Shown: piece after piece, positions 1 through 9,672 of the stretch
Layout of the letters: every line of letters begins with the position of its first letter
Numbering within the stretch: position 1 is the first letter of the stretch
Assembly: GCA_014898425.1 (NCBI GenBank)
Contig: RCSZ01000026.1
Coordinates: forward strand, 62,001-126,000
Reading direction: 5' to 3'
DNA length: 64,000 nt
Source of the DNA: Botryotinia globosa
Lineage: Eukaryota > Ascomycota > Leotiomycetes > Helotiales > Sclerotiniaceae
Program-made: the position numbers and the translations under genes
The notes under the pieces: model-generated
Told to the model about the DNA's origin: nothing
Database searches by the model: none
What the model saw: only the letters and a program-made list of their open reading frames with translations

Positions 1-1183
1 TATATTTTAAAAATCGCTTATTATTATTATTATTAAAATTTGATATTATATATAAGTAGATTGATAATAATCTTAATAAAAAATTCATTTAACAATCAAA
101 ATCAAGAAATATTATATTATTATTATTAGTAGCTAAACTAAATAATAATATATATATATCAAAACTGTTAGAATTTAAATAATATATATATATCAAAACT
201 GTTAGAATTTAAATAATATTATAATAAAGAATTGCTATTTATTCTTCATTATTTATAAAACTTGAGATATTTTATATAATATTATTATATATATAAAACT
301 AAAAACTATGAATAAAAACAGTTTTTATTATCCATTTTGATTTTTTCAAATTATTTATTATACCTTTCAGTTTTTATGATATATCTATCTTTTCTTAATA
401 TTATATTAATTATATTTTATTTAATAAGCTGAATAAATATTGTATAGTATATTTAAATAATATTCTAGTACATTTAGTAAATAAATCGAAGTATAAGGAA
501 TGTATTCGAATTATAATATAAAGGCTAACAAATATAGAATTAGAAATCAATATAAATAAATATAATTTTAAAAGAACTTCTATTCAATATCTAAAATTAA
601 TAATTATAATTAAAAATATATAAATAAACTTTGAAAAGATTATTACAATTATATTTTAGAAATAGTTATTCTCAATAAATAATCTATAATACTTTTTGGA
701 TTTTATAAATTTCTATTAATAATTTATAAAAGCTTTTTAAAGATATATTGGCTTTTTTATAATCTATTATAAAAGGATTTTAATTAGATTTAGAATATGT
801 TATATAAAAATATATTTATAATAGTTTTAATTCTTATATATTTTAATTACAATAAATAAATGATTTTGAAAATAAATATCTCAAATTAAATATTAGAAAG
901 AATACTTTTTTTATACAATTTTAATAGTTTTTTAAACTAATAGTTTATTTTTTAATAAAATATATTATAATAAAATATAATTACAAGATCTATAATAAAA
1001 CGTTTTTTATAATTATTACATCTTTAAAGGAATAATAATTAAAGCTTTAAAATTTGTAAAATAAATTTGAGATTCTAATTAATTATAAAAATTTGAAGTA
1101 TTTTATTATAATAAAGATTTTCAATTAATAATAAATTCGCTGATCTGAGTTCTTTTTTTATTATAACTTTTAAATAATTTATT
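1..1183. other. A+T-rich block, no gene seen
   Basis: Almost pure A/T with dense TAA/TTA triplets, and stops in every frame at short intervals. No open frame or recognisable RNA was seen. It is best read as old repeat DNA mutated by RIP. The only local structure noted is a short tandem duplication near the start. Confidence 0.6.
147..214. repeat. 34-bp tandem duplication
   Basis: Two exact 34-bp copies (147-180 and 181-214), each built from an AT run, the core CAAAACTGTTAG and AATTTAAAT. It is an exact head-to-tail duplication, so it postdates most of the surrounding decay. Confidence 0.8.
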
Positions 1184-1315
1184 TGTTAGGATATATATAT
1201 AATAGTAAGCTGTCAGGACTTCAATCCCTGATACTGTGCCTTTTATAGTCAGATTGTATGTGTGGCTTAATAGTAAAGCTTACGATTTCTATTGGTTGTT
1301 TTTATGTATATAACA
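1184..1315 (+). mobile_element. 132-bp LTR-like repeat (family B), copy 1
   Basis: Starts TGTTAGGATATATAT and ends ATAACA, so the ends form the TG...CA type inverted repeat (TGTTA/TAACA) of long terminal repeats. Copies of near-identical length lie at 1589-1720 and 19224-19353. All share a central TCAATCCCTGATACTGTGCC-like part and the motif GGCTTAGTGGTAAAGC (here with G to A changes). No clean 5-bp target duplication is visible. It could be a solo LTR, a TRIM end or a SINE-like repeat. Copies 1 and 2 are 273 bp apart in the same orientation and could bound one very short element. Confidence 0.6.
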
Positions 1316-1588
1316 GAGTATTAGGGATTAAATCAAATAGATATTATTCTGAGATTTCTGATTTGAGCTTGTTTGATTAGAAATAGATTTTCTTAATAAG
1401 AAATAAGTTAGAAACAAGGATATATTTATTTAATAATTGAGTATTCCGAATTTATTAATAAATTGATTATTAATAGTAAGAATATAGTTAATATAATTGA
1501 TGTATTATATATTATATGATTAATTATAGAAATAAATATTCTTTATAATTAATCTTTTCAGAATGAAAAGAATAAAAGAGAGGAGTTC

Positions 1589-1720
1589 TATTAGGATATA
1601 TATATAGTAATAAACTATTAGGATTTCAATCTCTAATACTATACCTTTTATGATCAGATTGTGTGTATGGCTTAGTGGTAAAGCTTACGACTTCTACTGG
1701 TTGTTTCCGTGCACGTAACA
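1589..1720 (+). mobile_element. 132-bp LTR-like repeat (family B), copy 2
   Basis: Same length and orientation as the copy at 1184. It begins TATTAGGATAT (G to A at the second base) and ends CGTGCACGTAACA. It keeps the less mutated form of the 3' half (GGCTTAGTGGTAAAGC, ACGACTTCTACTGG). The difference pattern between copies is dominated by G/A and C/T transitions, as RIP gives. Confidence 0.6.
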
Positions 1721-1894
1721 ATTAAAGGCTTTCAAATAATATATTTTTTATATTGCTAGTTTCAAAACTGAGGTTTTTATAAAGAATTGAAGTTGAAATA
1801 GTAGAAATATAACTAGAGTTTATATAATCAATTAAAAGAGGTTTATATTAAATATAGTTGATTTAATATTAATAAAAATTATTTTAATATTATA

Positions 1895-1942
1895 GCTTTC
1901 GTAGTTCAGTGGTATAATTAATGATTTGATGTAAAGTGATCC
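1895..1942 (+). other. tRNA 5'-half-like fragment
   Basis: GCTTTCGTAGTTCAGTGG is followed by TATAATTAATGATTTG and a loop-like segment. TAGTTCAGTGG matches the tRNA A-box pattern, but I cannot close an acceptor stem and no B-box (GGTTCRANTCC) follows. At most this is a decayed tRNA or the tRNA-derived head of a SINE; a chance match in A+T-rich DNA is possible. Confidence 0.25.
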
Positions 1943-2076
1943 ACTAAAATCTAAATAAAATTAAAAAATCTAAATAAAAAAAGGTAAACCAACTTTGTTT
2001 GTAAGCTTTCAATAAAATCTCTTTTTTAGATTTTTATAATTATAAATATAATTATATAATACTTTCTTAAAAAGCA

Positions 2077-2104
2077 AGGGGTCCGGGGGCTCGCAGGCCC
2101 CTGG
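2077..2104. other. Isolated GC hairpin in A+T-rich DNA
   Basis: A 28-base G+C cluster that can fold (GGGG..CCGGGGGC, loop TCGCA, GGCCCC) in DNA that is otherwise about 90% A+T. It is flanked on both sides by TTATAATTATAA. Such isolated GC-rich hairpins are typical of fungal mitochondrial intergenic DNA, so a mitochondrial insertion is one explanation. A transposon end is another. Confidence 0.45.
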
Positions 2105-2844
2105 TTATAATTATAAACTTTTATTAAATAAACAATTACAATATATAAAAAATATATAAATTAATATAATACTAATTTATTATATTATTACATAAATCAA
2201 AAATTATTTATAAATACTAAAAACATAAACATCTTTCAAAAAGAAAATTAAATAATTGATAAATAAAATTATATAAGATTATAAAGATTTAACTTTGTTT
2301 CTATTTTATTCAATTATTAATTAACATTCATATATTTCGTATTTTTTATTATTTTTTATTTACATCTATAACCAATAAAATATATTTCCTAAAATAAACT
2401 AGAATCAATAAATCAAAATCAATTACTATTAAAAATAAAATCTTTAAAAAAAAGAATAATAAAAATAAATCAATATAAAAATACATCTTTAAAGAAATAA
2501 TAAATAATTATAAAGAAAATAATCATTATTATTTAATTAAATAAAAAAATTATATATATATTTAATAACTAATAATAGATTTAAAAAAATTAATAAAATA
2601 TTAATAAAATATTACTATATATATCCAAAGAAATCTAATCTATTAAAATTCATATTAAAAAATTCTAAAGTAAAAGCAACCCTATTATTGATATTAGAAT
2701 ATTCAAAAGAAATATAAAAAGCTTATAAATTAATTTGTAAAAGAAAAGTCAAGTTAAGAAAAAGTATTTAAATTATTAATTTAATAAATCTAATTATTTT
2801 TTCAAGTTAGATATAATAAGCTAATTTAATAAATCAATTCCGTA

Positions 2845-2871
2845 TAACTTTGCTAAAAAATAGCAAAGTTA
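2845..2871. repeat. Perfect inverted repeat, 11-bp arms
   Basis: TAACTTTGCTA, five A, then TAGCAAAGTTA: a perfect hairpin. It lies where the A+T-rich block gives way to about 190 bp of more balanced DNA (2872-3060). It may be an element end or a terminator-like hairpin; nothing shows which. Confidence 0.6.
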
Positions 2872-3372
2872 ACCTACCTTAGTTTATTTAGAACAAGCAA
2901 GTCTTAAGAGTGGAATATCATTATAGATTCAATACACAGTTAGGTAAATGCCTTAAACAATCACTCTTCATATGATTAGCGCTTCCCCACCTCCTTCTAT
3001 ACAACCTCGTAGAATATTATATATCTTATCTAGTACTCAGACCGCATCGTGATAGGGGGTTTATTTATTTAATTTTGATTTATTTTTTAACAAGAAGTTT
3101 TATTATTGTATTATATAATATAGAATGTATTATATAAGTAGAAATTTTGAATAACTCTAATACATATATATATATATTATATTAATTATTAATCGAATTC
3201 AATAAATAAGTTTTTAATTAATTTTCGAAATTTTCGAAATTTTATTGAGATTCTGTTAATTAGAATAAGCTTTATAAAATACAGATTTTCAAGTTAATTA
3301 CATTAATTCATTAAAAACAATCCTTTCAATATATAATTAAAAGTCTAAAATTTTATTGTAATTAACGAAGTG
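2872..3372. other. Intergenic, no gene seen
   Basis: About 190 bp of mixed composition (2872-3060), including a pyrimidine-rich stretch around 2985-3010, then A+T-rich DNA to 3360. No open frame of interest was seen on either strand. Confidence 0.5.
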
Positions 3373-3603
3373 ATGGTTTCGTCAACCACGGATTCTACCA
3401 CCACAGGGTAAGAGCATATCAATCAGCCTAGCTTTATCTCTATTCGCCCAATAGTAGGGTTGCCATTTCATATTTCATCGTCATCGGATTCAACAATCCT
3501 TACACCCTGGCCCCAAAAAGTTCCCATCACCTTGTCGTTATCTCAGCACCATAAGTTACAGCACTACCGATACCCATTGAGGATTGCAGATGGATTTTGC
3601 TAA
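3373..3603 (+). pseudogene. Small ORF interrupted by one TAA
   Basis: An ATG at 3373 opens a 77-codon frame (MVSSTTDSTTTG, one TAA, then EHINQPSFIS...ADGFC, stop at 3601-3603). The single in-frame TAA at codon 13 fits CAA (Gln) mutated at CpA, the RIP-type change. Composition is Ser/Thr/His/Pro-rich and unlike the surrounding A+T-rich DNA. A GTAAGA just before the TAA could instead be a 5' splice site, so the TAA may lie in an intron. I do not recognise the protein. It may be a first exon of something longer or a relic. Confidence 0.35.
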
Positions 3604-3851
3604 TTCAAGTCTTGTAAGAGCGAATTATCTGAGCCTCTATTTATATCCATTTGTTTCTATGTCAAAGGCCAATGCGAAATTTGCATGGAATGAAAAAACT
3701 AGAATCCGACGAGGAGGAATAAATAAAAAGTAGTTCCTTGGTCATGCGCTCCAAAACATTTTTCTAGACAATCTCACCAAGAATAGTTCCTTTTATCTAT
3801 TTGTGTGGCAACTACAACCTCCTATCATCTGTCTCATCTACACAATTTTGA

Positions 3852-4115
3852 CTAGGCAGTCTCTTGTAAGTGAGCTCTATGGTATTTAGCTACTGTATTT
3901 CCGAGTTCAAGATAGGGGGTTTTAGGGCATAATGTGAACTCCAATGTGGGGAAACGAGGGCTGTGTACATGACTTTCAAAAAAGTATCCGAATTGCCATA
4001 CACTGGCTGCGGAACAATTGGAATGGTGCTCCTTAAACATTTTGAAAGCAAGAAGGGAAATTTTCGGATCGAATAATGAGTTATTAAAGTTGATACAGAC
4101 TTTCGATTCCACCAT
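3852..4115 (-). CDS. Hypothetical 87-aa ORF, both strands plausible
   Basis: The minus strand is open for 87 codons (MVESKVCINF...HLQETA) with balanced composition, four Cys and no stop. The opposite strand of the same DNA is also protein-like over about 60 codons (for example YMTFKKVSELPYTGCGTIG), with one TAA. Only one strand can have been selected, and I cannot tell which from sequence alone. The plus reading, with paired Cys and aromatic residues, resembles small secreted fungal proteins in style only. No recognisable domain. Confidence 0.3.
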   Translation of the reverse strand: MVESKVCINFNNSLFDPKISLLAFKMFKEHHSNCSAASVWQFGYFFESHVHSPRFPTLEFTLCPKTPYLELGNTVAKYHRAHLQETA

Positions 4116-4129
4116 ACATCTATATTCTT

Positions 4130-4278
4130 ATCCCAATACCTCCCTTATATCCCTATCCTTATCTCTATATTTACTTCTATCTCCATGCCTATCTCTATTC
4201 CTATCTTTATTTCTATCTTTATTCTTATTTCTATCCCCATCTCTATCTCTATCTCCATCCCCATCTCCACCCCTAACT
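4130..4278. repeat. Degenerate hexanucleotide (TCTATC/TCTATT)n tract
   Basis: About 150 bp of imperfect CTATCY / CTATTY units. Translated on the plus strand it gives a Ser/Leu/Pro run, which is an artefact of the repeat, not a protein signal. Confidence 0.75.
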
Positions 4279-4550
4279 CAGTTCCGTTCCCATTCCTCCT
4301 CCAATATATTCCCTAATACTAGCAGTGGCAATTCAACTCTTTTTCATTGTAGCGCTACAAGTCATAGTGAGAGAGATTTCGTCATTTGTTTTTCATTGAG
4401 ACCCTTCAGGCCTTCTTCTGTGGCTCCTACACCAGAAATTGCTGTGACAACGAATATGAGATGCTATAGAAAGAAGTTCATATCAGAATTTGTTATATAA
4501 GATTTTCGCGTGTTATATAAATCTGTCTATGCATCTAGAAATTTCATATG

Positions 4551-4637
4551 CTTGATGCGCCTGACCAAAAACAGGGTTCAGGTCTGACTATTACTGAATC
4601 AGGCTCAGGAATAGATGCGAGTCGTGTGGTATTTTGA
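4551..4637 (+). pseudogene. Short coding-like fragment
   Basis: A plus-strand frame of 28 codons (LDAPDQKQGSGLTITESGSG..., TGA at 4635) has the hydrophilic Gly/Ser/Asp composition of real protein, but has no start and no splice partner I can prove. It is in the same orientation as the larger relic at 4780 and may be an exon of the same gene. Confidence 0.25.
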
Positions 4638-4714
4638 AGCCACAGATGCTTCAAGCTTCGCGAATTCTTTTAATGGGATCACTGAATGGGTGTCAAAATC
4701 ACATTACGTCATAA

Positions 4715-4752
4715 CACAACACCACACCACACCACACCACATCACATCACAA
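4715..4752. repeat. Pentanucleotide (CACAC)n microsatellite
   Basis: ACAACACCACACCACACCAC-type run with CATCACATCAC at its 3' side. A short simple repeat. Confidence 0.75.
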
Positions 4753-4779
4753 ATTGAAATTCTTCCATTTACATTTTAA

Positions 4780-5136
4780 TTATCTCTTTTACTAGTATCC
4801 CAAATTCCAAGATCAGCAGCTGCCTCTTCAACCCTTCTCAGACACGTCTGCCTTCAAAGAGCTGGAGCGAAGTTCAGATCTTCATCAATTCCCCATGGGG
4901 CCATCAACACCAACTCATTCTATCCACCTCGTAAAACTTCAAATTCCAGAGAGTTCCTATCCATACACAGAACCCCATACCCCCTATCAACTTCATAGAC
5001 CCCCATATCACAAAAATCTTCCACCCACACATCGAACTCCGTACCTCCCTATCACGCAAATCCAGACATGCCTCTGCCAAGTAAATGCCCGGACCATATC
5101 CCTTTCTCACGTTTGATGTGTGCTCGCGCAGATTGA
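4780..5136 (+). pseudogene. Ser/Pro-rich gene relic, one TAG
   Basis: One frame stays protein-like for 118 codons with a single TAG at 4996-4998 (CAG to TAG is a CpA to TpA change). It runs SQIPRSAAASSTLLRHVC, then AINTNSFYPPRKTSNSREF, the stop, then SSTHTSNSVPPYHANPDMP, ending at TGA 5134-5136. The composition is typical of disordered regions of fungal regulatory proteins. No Met near the 5' end; CTTTTACTAG just inside the frame could be a 3' splice site, so this may be an internal or last exon. An overlapping frame from 4895 is also open but less protein-like. Family not recognised. Confidence 0.4.
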
Positions 5137-5150
5137 GAAGAAGGTGAGTT

Positions 5151-5375
5151 TGAGCACAGTCGGCAGTGTAAGTTTGCTCAGGCTAAGCGAAGGGTGGTTT
5201 TGAGCCGGTAATGCAAACTAATCCAGACCAAGGATGGGAGAGGGTTGTGAGCCCAGCCGGTAATAAAAACTCGTCCAGATTGAGACGAAAGAGATCCTCT
5301 AGTGATTTGAGCCGGTAATGCAAGTTCGCTTAGGTCAAGAGAAGGATGACTTTGAGCGCGGCTGGTGGATAAAAA
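5151..5375. repeat. Minisatellite, 45-60-bp units
   Basis: Five imperfect tandem units start at about 5151, 5201, 5248, 5308 and 5353. Each opens with TGAGC, then usually a (C)GGTAATG-like core, a CAGAYYRAG-like core and a GAAGG/GGATG end. Unit length varies because of small indels. No coding sense is apparent in either direction. Confidence 0.7.
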
Positions 5376-5399
5376 GGCAAATGATATGAGTGACATTCG

Positions 5400-5650
5400 A
5401 GTATTTAGATCAAGGAAATTGCGCGTCCACAATCTCTTGGATCTTGCTACACAAGAAAATCATGCCAGGATGTGCAAAACATTGGTCTGAACTGAGTAAG
5501 AGGACACTGGTGATGCGAGCAAGCTAGCTCCAGCATATTGACCGAGAGGATGGGTGTGTCGTATATGGATGAATGAGAATCAAGTATTTAGATCAAGGAA
5601 ATTGCGCGTCCACAATCTCTTGGATCTTGCTACACGAGAAAATCACGCCA
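5400..5650. repeat. 183-bp-spaced direct repeat
   Basis: A ~68-bp block (AGTATTTAGATCAAGGAAAT...GAAAATCAYGCC) occurs at 5400-5467 and again at 5583-5650. The copies differ only by transitions (A/G and T/C). The following 40 bp are also partly similar (TGGTCTGAA), so this is a recent near-tandem duplication with a 183-bp period. Confidence 0.8.
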
Positions 5651-5788
5651 TAACATACAAAAAGTGGTCTGAATGAAAGAACAACTGATAATGTGCTCAG
5701 TGATTCAATAAGTTTGAAGATAAATAACTCGATATTTCAAGCATTTTGATTTCATAGATAATATTTGATATATATATCTTTAGAGTTT

Positions 5789-6043
5789 TATTTTTCATTT
5801 TTTCATTTTTTCATTTTTTCATTTTTTCATTTTTTCATTTTTTCATTTTTTCATTTTTTCATTTTTTCATTTTTCATTTTTTCATTTTTTCATTTTTTCA
5901 TTTTTTCATTTTTTCATTTTTTCATTTTTTCATTTTTTCATTTTTTCATTTTTTCATTTTTTCATTTTTTCATTTTTTCATTTTTTCATTTTTTCATTTT
6001 TTCATTTTCTCATTTTCTCATTTTCTCATTTTCTCATTTTCTT
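5789..6043. repeat. Octanucleotide microsatellite (CATTTTTT)n
   Basis: About 255 bp of an 8-bp unit, CATTTTTT, with one shortened unit near 5870 and a switch to CATTTTCT for the last five units (about 6005-6043). Because 8 is not a multiple of 3 it reads as an FFIFSFFHF pattern, which is not a gene. It lies about 410 bp upstream of the intact gene at 6453, in its likely promoter or 5' region. Confidence 0.9.
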
Positions 6044-6452
6044 ATATCCTTTCATTAAATTATAAATAAATACTTCAATCTTTTATTTTCTCTCTTACTT
6101 CTATTACTCCTCTTATCTTCTTTCTTGAATCAACTCCCTTTACTCAAAAGATAATATCTATCTACTTACTCAGTCTAGTAGACAAATATCTTATAGAGAC
6201 ACTCTAGTATACCTGATGTGAGTACTTTATATGAGTCAACGTTAAACCCGATCCCGGCTCTTGGAAATCATTCTAACCCCAATCCCAGTCTTTGGAAAGA
6301 TACATCAAACAACAACTCATTAGTAACTAACCAATCCATTCCAATTGCCTGTGCCCACACCTAGCGTGCAAAGGAGTCTACCAAAGAGACCCCTGAACCT
6401 TAGTATTACTACTTACATTAGTAACTAGGTACCTGGCTACCTATCTATCACA
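6044..6452. promoter_or_regulatory. Presumed 5' region of the 6453 gene
   Basis: About 400 bp of pyrimidine-rich and mixed DNA between the octanucleotide tract and the ATG. A paired motif, AACCCGATCCCGGCTCTTGGA (6244) and AACCCCAATCCCAGTCTTTGGA (6274), is repeated about 30 bp apart. No clear TATA box. It is inferred to be promoter/5' UTR only from position. Confidence 0.35.
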
Positions 6453-8370
6453 ATGTCACTCCCAACTCACATAGATAAGCACGAAATCAAGAACTTTACT
6501 CAGACTGATCGCCTTCATTGGTCTATGGATCAACAAGAGGTCATTTTATCCTTTATCAAAGCTCACAATTTTAATTCAAAAGACGAATCATCAGTTTCTT
6601 TGGATCAATTATTGATAGATCTGGATTACTCAAAGTTTCAGCATTCAAAAAATAGTGCTGGAGAGAACATTTTCCCAATGATAGAGAAAAAGTTAAGGCG
6701 GAAAATAGGAACTTTGGCAAAGGGTTTGGAATTCGAGGCGCCTACTTTGGGTAAAAGAAAATCACGAAGGGCTATGGCTTCCAATGCCATTCCGCCGGAA
6801 ATCGCAGCGGAAGCTTTGAATGAAAGTGAATATTCAAGTGTGGAAGTAGACACGGAAGCACAAATACCCCAAATCACCGCAACATCCAATTCTGTCATTC
6901 ATGATCTGGGTTCGAAAAGTCCTGTTTCGGCTCCAAAGGATCTGGCACATTCGGAACTTGCGAATTTGCAATCACAATCGCAATCGCAATCGCAATCGAA
7001 CCAAGAGTTGTTCTCCTCGAGACCTTTACGTCAAGAGGATGAAGTATCATCAAGACCAAAAACTCCAAATCAATCTTCAACCTATGAACAGAAGCCATCA
7101 TCAGGACAAATATTGAATGATGATGGTGAAACATCAAGACCCAAATCCCCATCTCGATCAGAACATGTATCACCACCGCATGATATGCCACCTCGACAGG
7201 AGAATTTACAGCCGCTTGAAAGAACACCTCGACCGGAATCATATTTATCGCACATAGCATCTAACTTTTTCAGCAAAAGAATGGCAAGACCAAGATCTCC
7301 ACCTAAGACTACATCTCGATTTGAGAATCTCCAAGAGTCTGCTAGCAGTTTATTTGATACTGAGCAAACTCAACCGAGATCTCAGATGTCTGGAATGAGA
7401 AATGGAAGTGCGAATGGGAATGTTGACGATGGATGTTCGGTCCATGGCTTGAGACGGGATGCGTTGGAGGATTTGAGGGATCGGAATCATGACGATAGAA
7501 GGGAAGAGCTTCAAGGCAATACAAGTGAATTGGCTCGAGATAATAGAAGGGAGCCGAGCCGAAATAATAGAAGAGAACTTGTAAGAGAACCTTCTTTAAT
7601 GCCCGGGCGATACAGCCCCATATCAACAACCCAATTCATGCATCCAGCACCACGAAGTCCACACACAAGTCCACTTATTCGAGCCGCCTCTCGATTATCT
7701 CATACTGGAAATGGAATTGCATCAAGAACCTACTCAACGCCGACACCGACACCAGAAATAGGACCTCTTTCAAGAGCAGCTTCAAGAATATCTTCCAGAG
7801 CTGGTGATGAAAGAGCGATGCACATGCAGACGCAGGCGCCAATACCAACGCCATTATCTCGATTTCATAGAGATCCATCGGATCTAAGAGCTCCATTTCA
7901 TTCGCCATTAACCAGGATTCATGAGTCTCCATCATCCATGAAGTCAGTGGATCTTAGTCGAGCAATTGATGAGTTGTCATTGTCTGGAGTTGATTATAGT
8001 CATAATTATCATGTGAGTTCCCCATTTGTCCTTTCGTTCTTATTGATCCAAAGCAATTGATCCCTCCGGAAGCCCTTGTTTATGTATTCAATATTGATGA
8101 CTAATTTGAGCACCAAATTTACAGATTCCTCATCAACCTTACCGCCAGTCCTTTTCTCACCCCGAAGTCCGACTTCAAAACCTTCAAAGTTCCTTTATCG
8201 AAACACTTCAACAAGGAGAACGATATGCGATTGAACAAATGCTAGAGATGCAGGAAAGATATAGTAGGGAATTGAATGGAGTTATGCATGAATGGGAAAG
8301 TGTTCAAAAGAGAGCGAATGAACTAATTGGGGAGATGGAGCAACTTGAGGCGTCGGGTGTAATGTATTAA
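6453..8370 (+). CDS. Intact two-exon gene, 601-aa disordered protein with C-terminal coiled coil
   Basis: Exon 1 is 6453-8012 (520 codons) and exon 2 is 8125-8370 (81 codons plus TAA), joined in phase 0 across a 112-bp intron. Residues 1-95 look folded (RLHWSMDQQEVILSFIKAH at 20-38), followed by basic patches KKLRRK (79-84) and GKRKSRR (100-106), which could be nuclear-localisation signals. A Gln/Ser repeat lies at 173-182. Residues 185-510 are rich in Ser, Pro and Arg with recurrent SRP / RPxSP motifs, so probably disordered and phosphorylated. Exon 2 adds an amphipathic, coiled-coil-like C-terminus (FIETLQQGERYAIEQMLEMQ...). No signal peptide or membrane segment. The style fits a fungal nuclear or scaffold protein, but I recognise no family. 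It is the only gene here with an undamaged multi-exon structure. The start is the first ATG of the frame, in a purine-poor CACA-ATG context. Confidence 0.85.
8013..8124 (+). other. Intron of the 6453 gene
   Basis: 5' splice site CAT|GTGAGT, branch-like TGACTAAT at about 8097-8104, and 3' splice site TTTACAG|ATT at 8124. Removing it extends the frame from 520 to 601 codons. Reading through it would end in the intron at 8058-8060 with a hydrophobic tail that does not resemble the rest of the protein. Confidence 0.85.
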
Positions 8371-8455
8371 TCATGATGTAGTTCAGTCATAACTTTCAGT
8401 TGTACTTGAGCAGAGGCTGCGAGAAGTCGATCATACAGAAGGTTGCAGCACCAGT
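8371..8455. terminator. Convergent 3' intergenic region
   Basis: Only about 85 bp separate the stop codons of two convergent genes (plus strand ending 8370, minus strand ending 8456). It must have held both polyadenylation regions; no distinct hairpin or AATAAA was seen. Confidence 0.35.
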
Positions 8456-9555
8456 TTATGAATATGTCTCCCAGTCCCCCCAGTAATCATCGATTCCAAT
8501 TGGCACTTGGAGAAATTGATGAAAATACCACCGTGAACTTTGAATGCACGAATCACTTCTATCACTCATCTGTTTTGCTCTTCCCCTTGCCTCAATGAAT
8601 TCAATGCAAGCGCTCTCCAATGAGACCATGGACCTCAACCAAATACAAAAACTTCCATTCTCATTTTCTGAACTCTGCTCAGCAGCTTTAAGCAGTTTTC
8701 TCAGTAACTCCTCCGCCGCATGAATAGAACCTGATAATAGATATTGAGTATAAGACTGAAGCCTTTATATTCTTTGCAGCATCTATCGTTTCCTCTGAGT
8801 CTGGAGAATGACTGCTGAGACGTTGGAAGTATATTCAATCTTTCTAGAAGGATCTGGCTGATGGTGGTACGTATCGATGGAAAATCTACACAATGTTCTC
8901 GTATTGTTTTCCGTGGAGCTTGTAAGACTTTTGCGATTTGACATAGTTCGCTGTAGATTGACTATCGTAAGGATCGAAGACTCGGCTCGACTCATTTCAG
9001 CCAACATCGTGTACATCCAGACCCTCACGCAGATAAGGGAAAGCCATGTGCTTGCCAGCCTCTGGACTCACATGGCACAAAAGACATTCCTCTTGATTCA
9101 TATCTTTCGACGATGGCACTCTAGTCTCTGGTCTTACCTGGCAAATTTGTTAGTTCGCAAATAGAACTACTCCTATAACCACCCTCATGCAGTATTGATA
9201 ATCCTCCATGACGTCTAACACAACCATAATTTCGACCCCGGAGATAGGTAGCTGTATTTAAATCCTCTAAACCCCATTTCATTAGCTCATGGTAGGATGT
9301 TTAGTCGTCGTGCCTACAACATATATCAAATCCCGCAATGAAACATCGTGTAGTAATGGAATGTAAATCGACAATTGTGACATTTGAGAAGCTTGTTTGA
9401 TCGCAAATAAGTTGAATGGTATCAGTGTTGTCATTGAAGTCCATCTTTTCAGAATGAACTTTGCATTCCAAAAATATCGATTTCTTCGGACGCTGCATTC
9501 GTAAAAGTCCCTCATCATCCAAGACAACCAACGTCAAATAAAACATGACGAACAT
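8456..9555 (-). pseudogene. Broken ~350-codon gene, convergent to the 6453 gene
   Basis: The minus strand is protein-like from about 9555 to TAA at 8456-8458. Segments in order: MFVMFYLTLVVLDDEGLLRM, then (9301-9120) TSYHELMKWGLEDLNTATYL after an in-frame TAA (CAA-like). A possible intron of about 47 nt (CCAG|GTAAGA...CAAG|AGG) keeps frame into EECLLCHVSPEAGKHMAFPY. Next comes ESSRVFDPYDSQSTANYVKS, interrupted by TGA and TAG codons. Near 8750 the frame shifts to QYLLSGSIHAAEELLRKLLK, which then runs clean through CIWLRSMVSLESACIEF and ends DDYWGDWETYS. Several stops plus a frameshift indicate a pseudogene. The C-terminal half is helical. Family not recognised. Confidence 0.55.
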
Positions 9556-9672
9556 ATTTTATTTTATTACAGGCTCCGTAGAAACTTGACAGAAGAAGTC
9601 AAAATCAGAATTCCGCTTTGCTATACCTGAATAAAGAAGTATGCACCTTAAATATCTGAAGTATAGTGCTTG

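Noticed and set aside
1280..1315. A-box-like GGCTTAGTGGTAAAGC as a tRNA gene
   Set aside because: No matching B-box in the correct 3' position and no acceptor stem; it is part of a 132-bp repeat with LTR-like ends.
4018..4500. 160-codon plus-strand frame with a Ser/Leu run
   Set aside because: Most of it is translation of the (TCTATC)n tract; the flanking ends are not convincingly one protein.
5765..6058. 97-codon open frame rich in Phe (FFIFSFFHF pattern)
   Set aside because: Produced entirely by the 8-bp (CATTTTTT)n repeat; no independent coding signal.
6638..7935. Several 60-120-codon frames inside exon 1 of the 6453 gene on other frames
   Set aside because: Shadows of the 520-codon exon; low-complexity His/Leu content.
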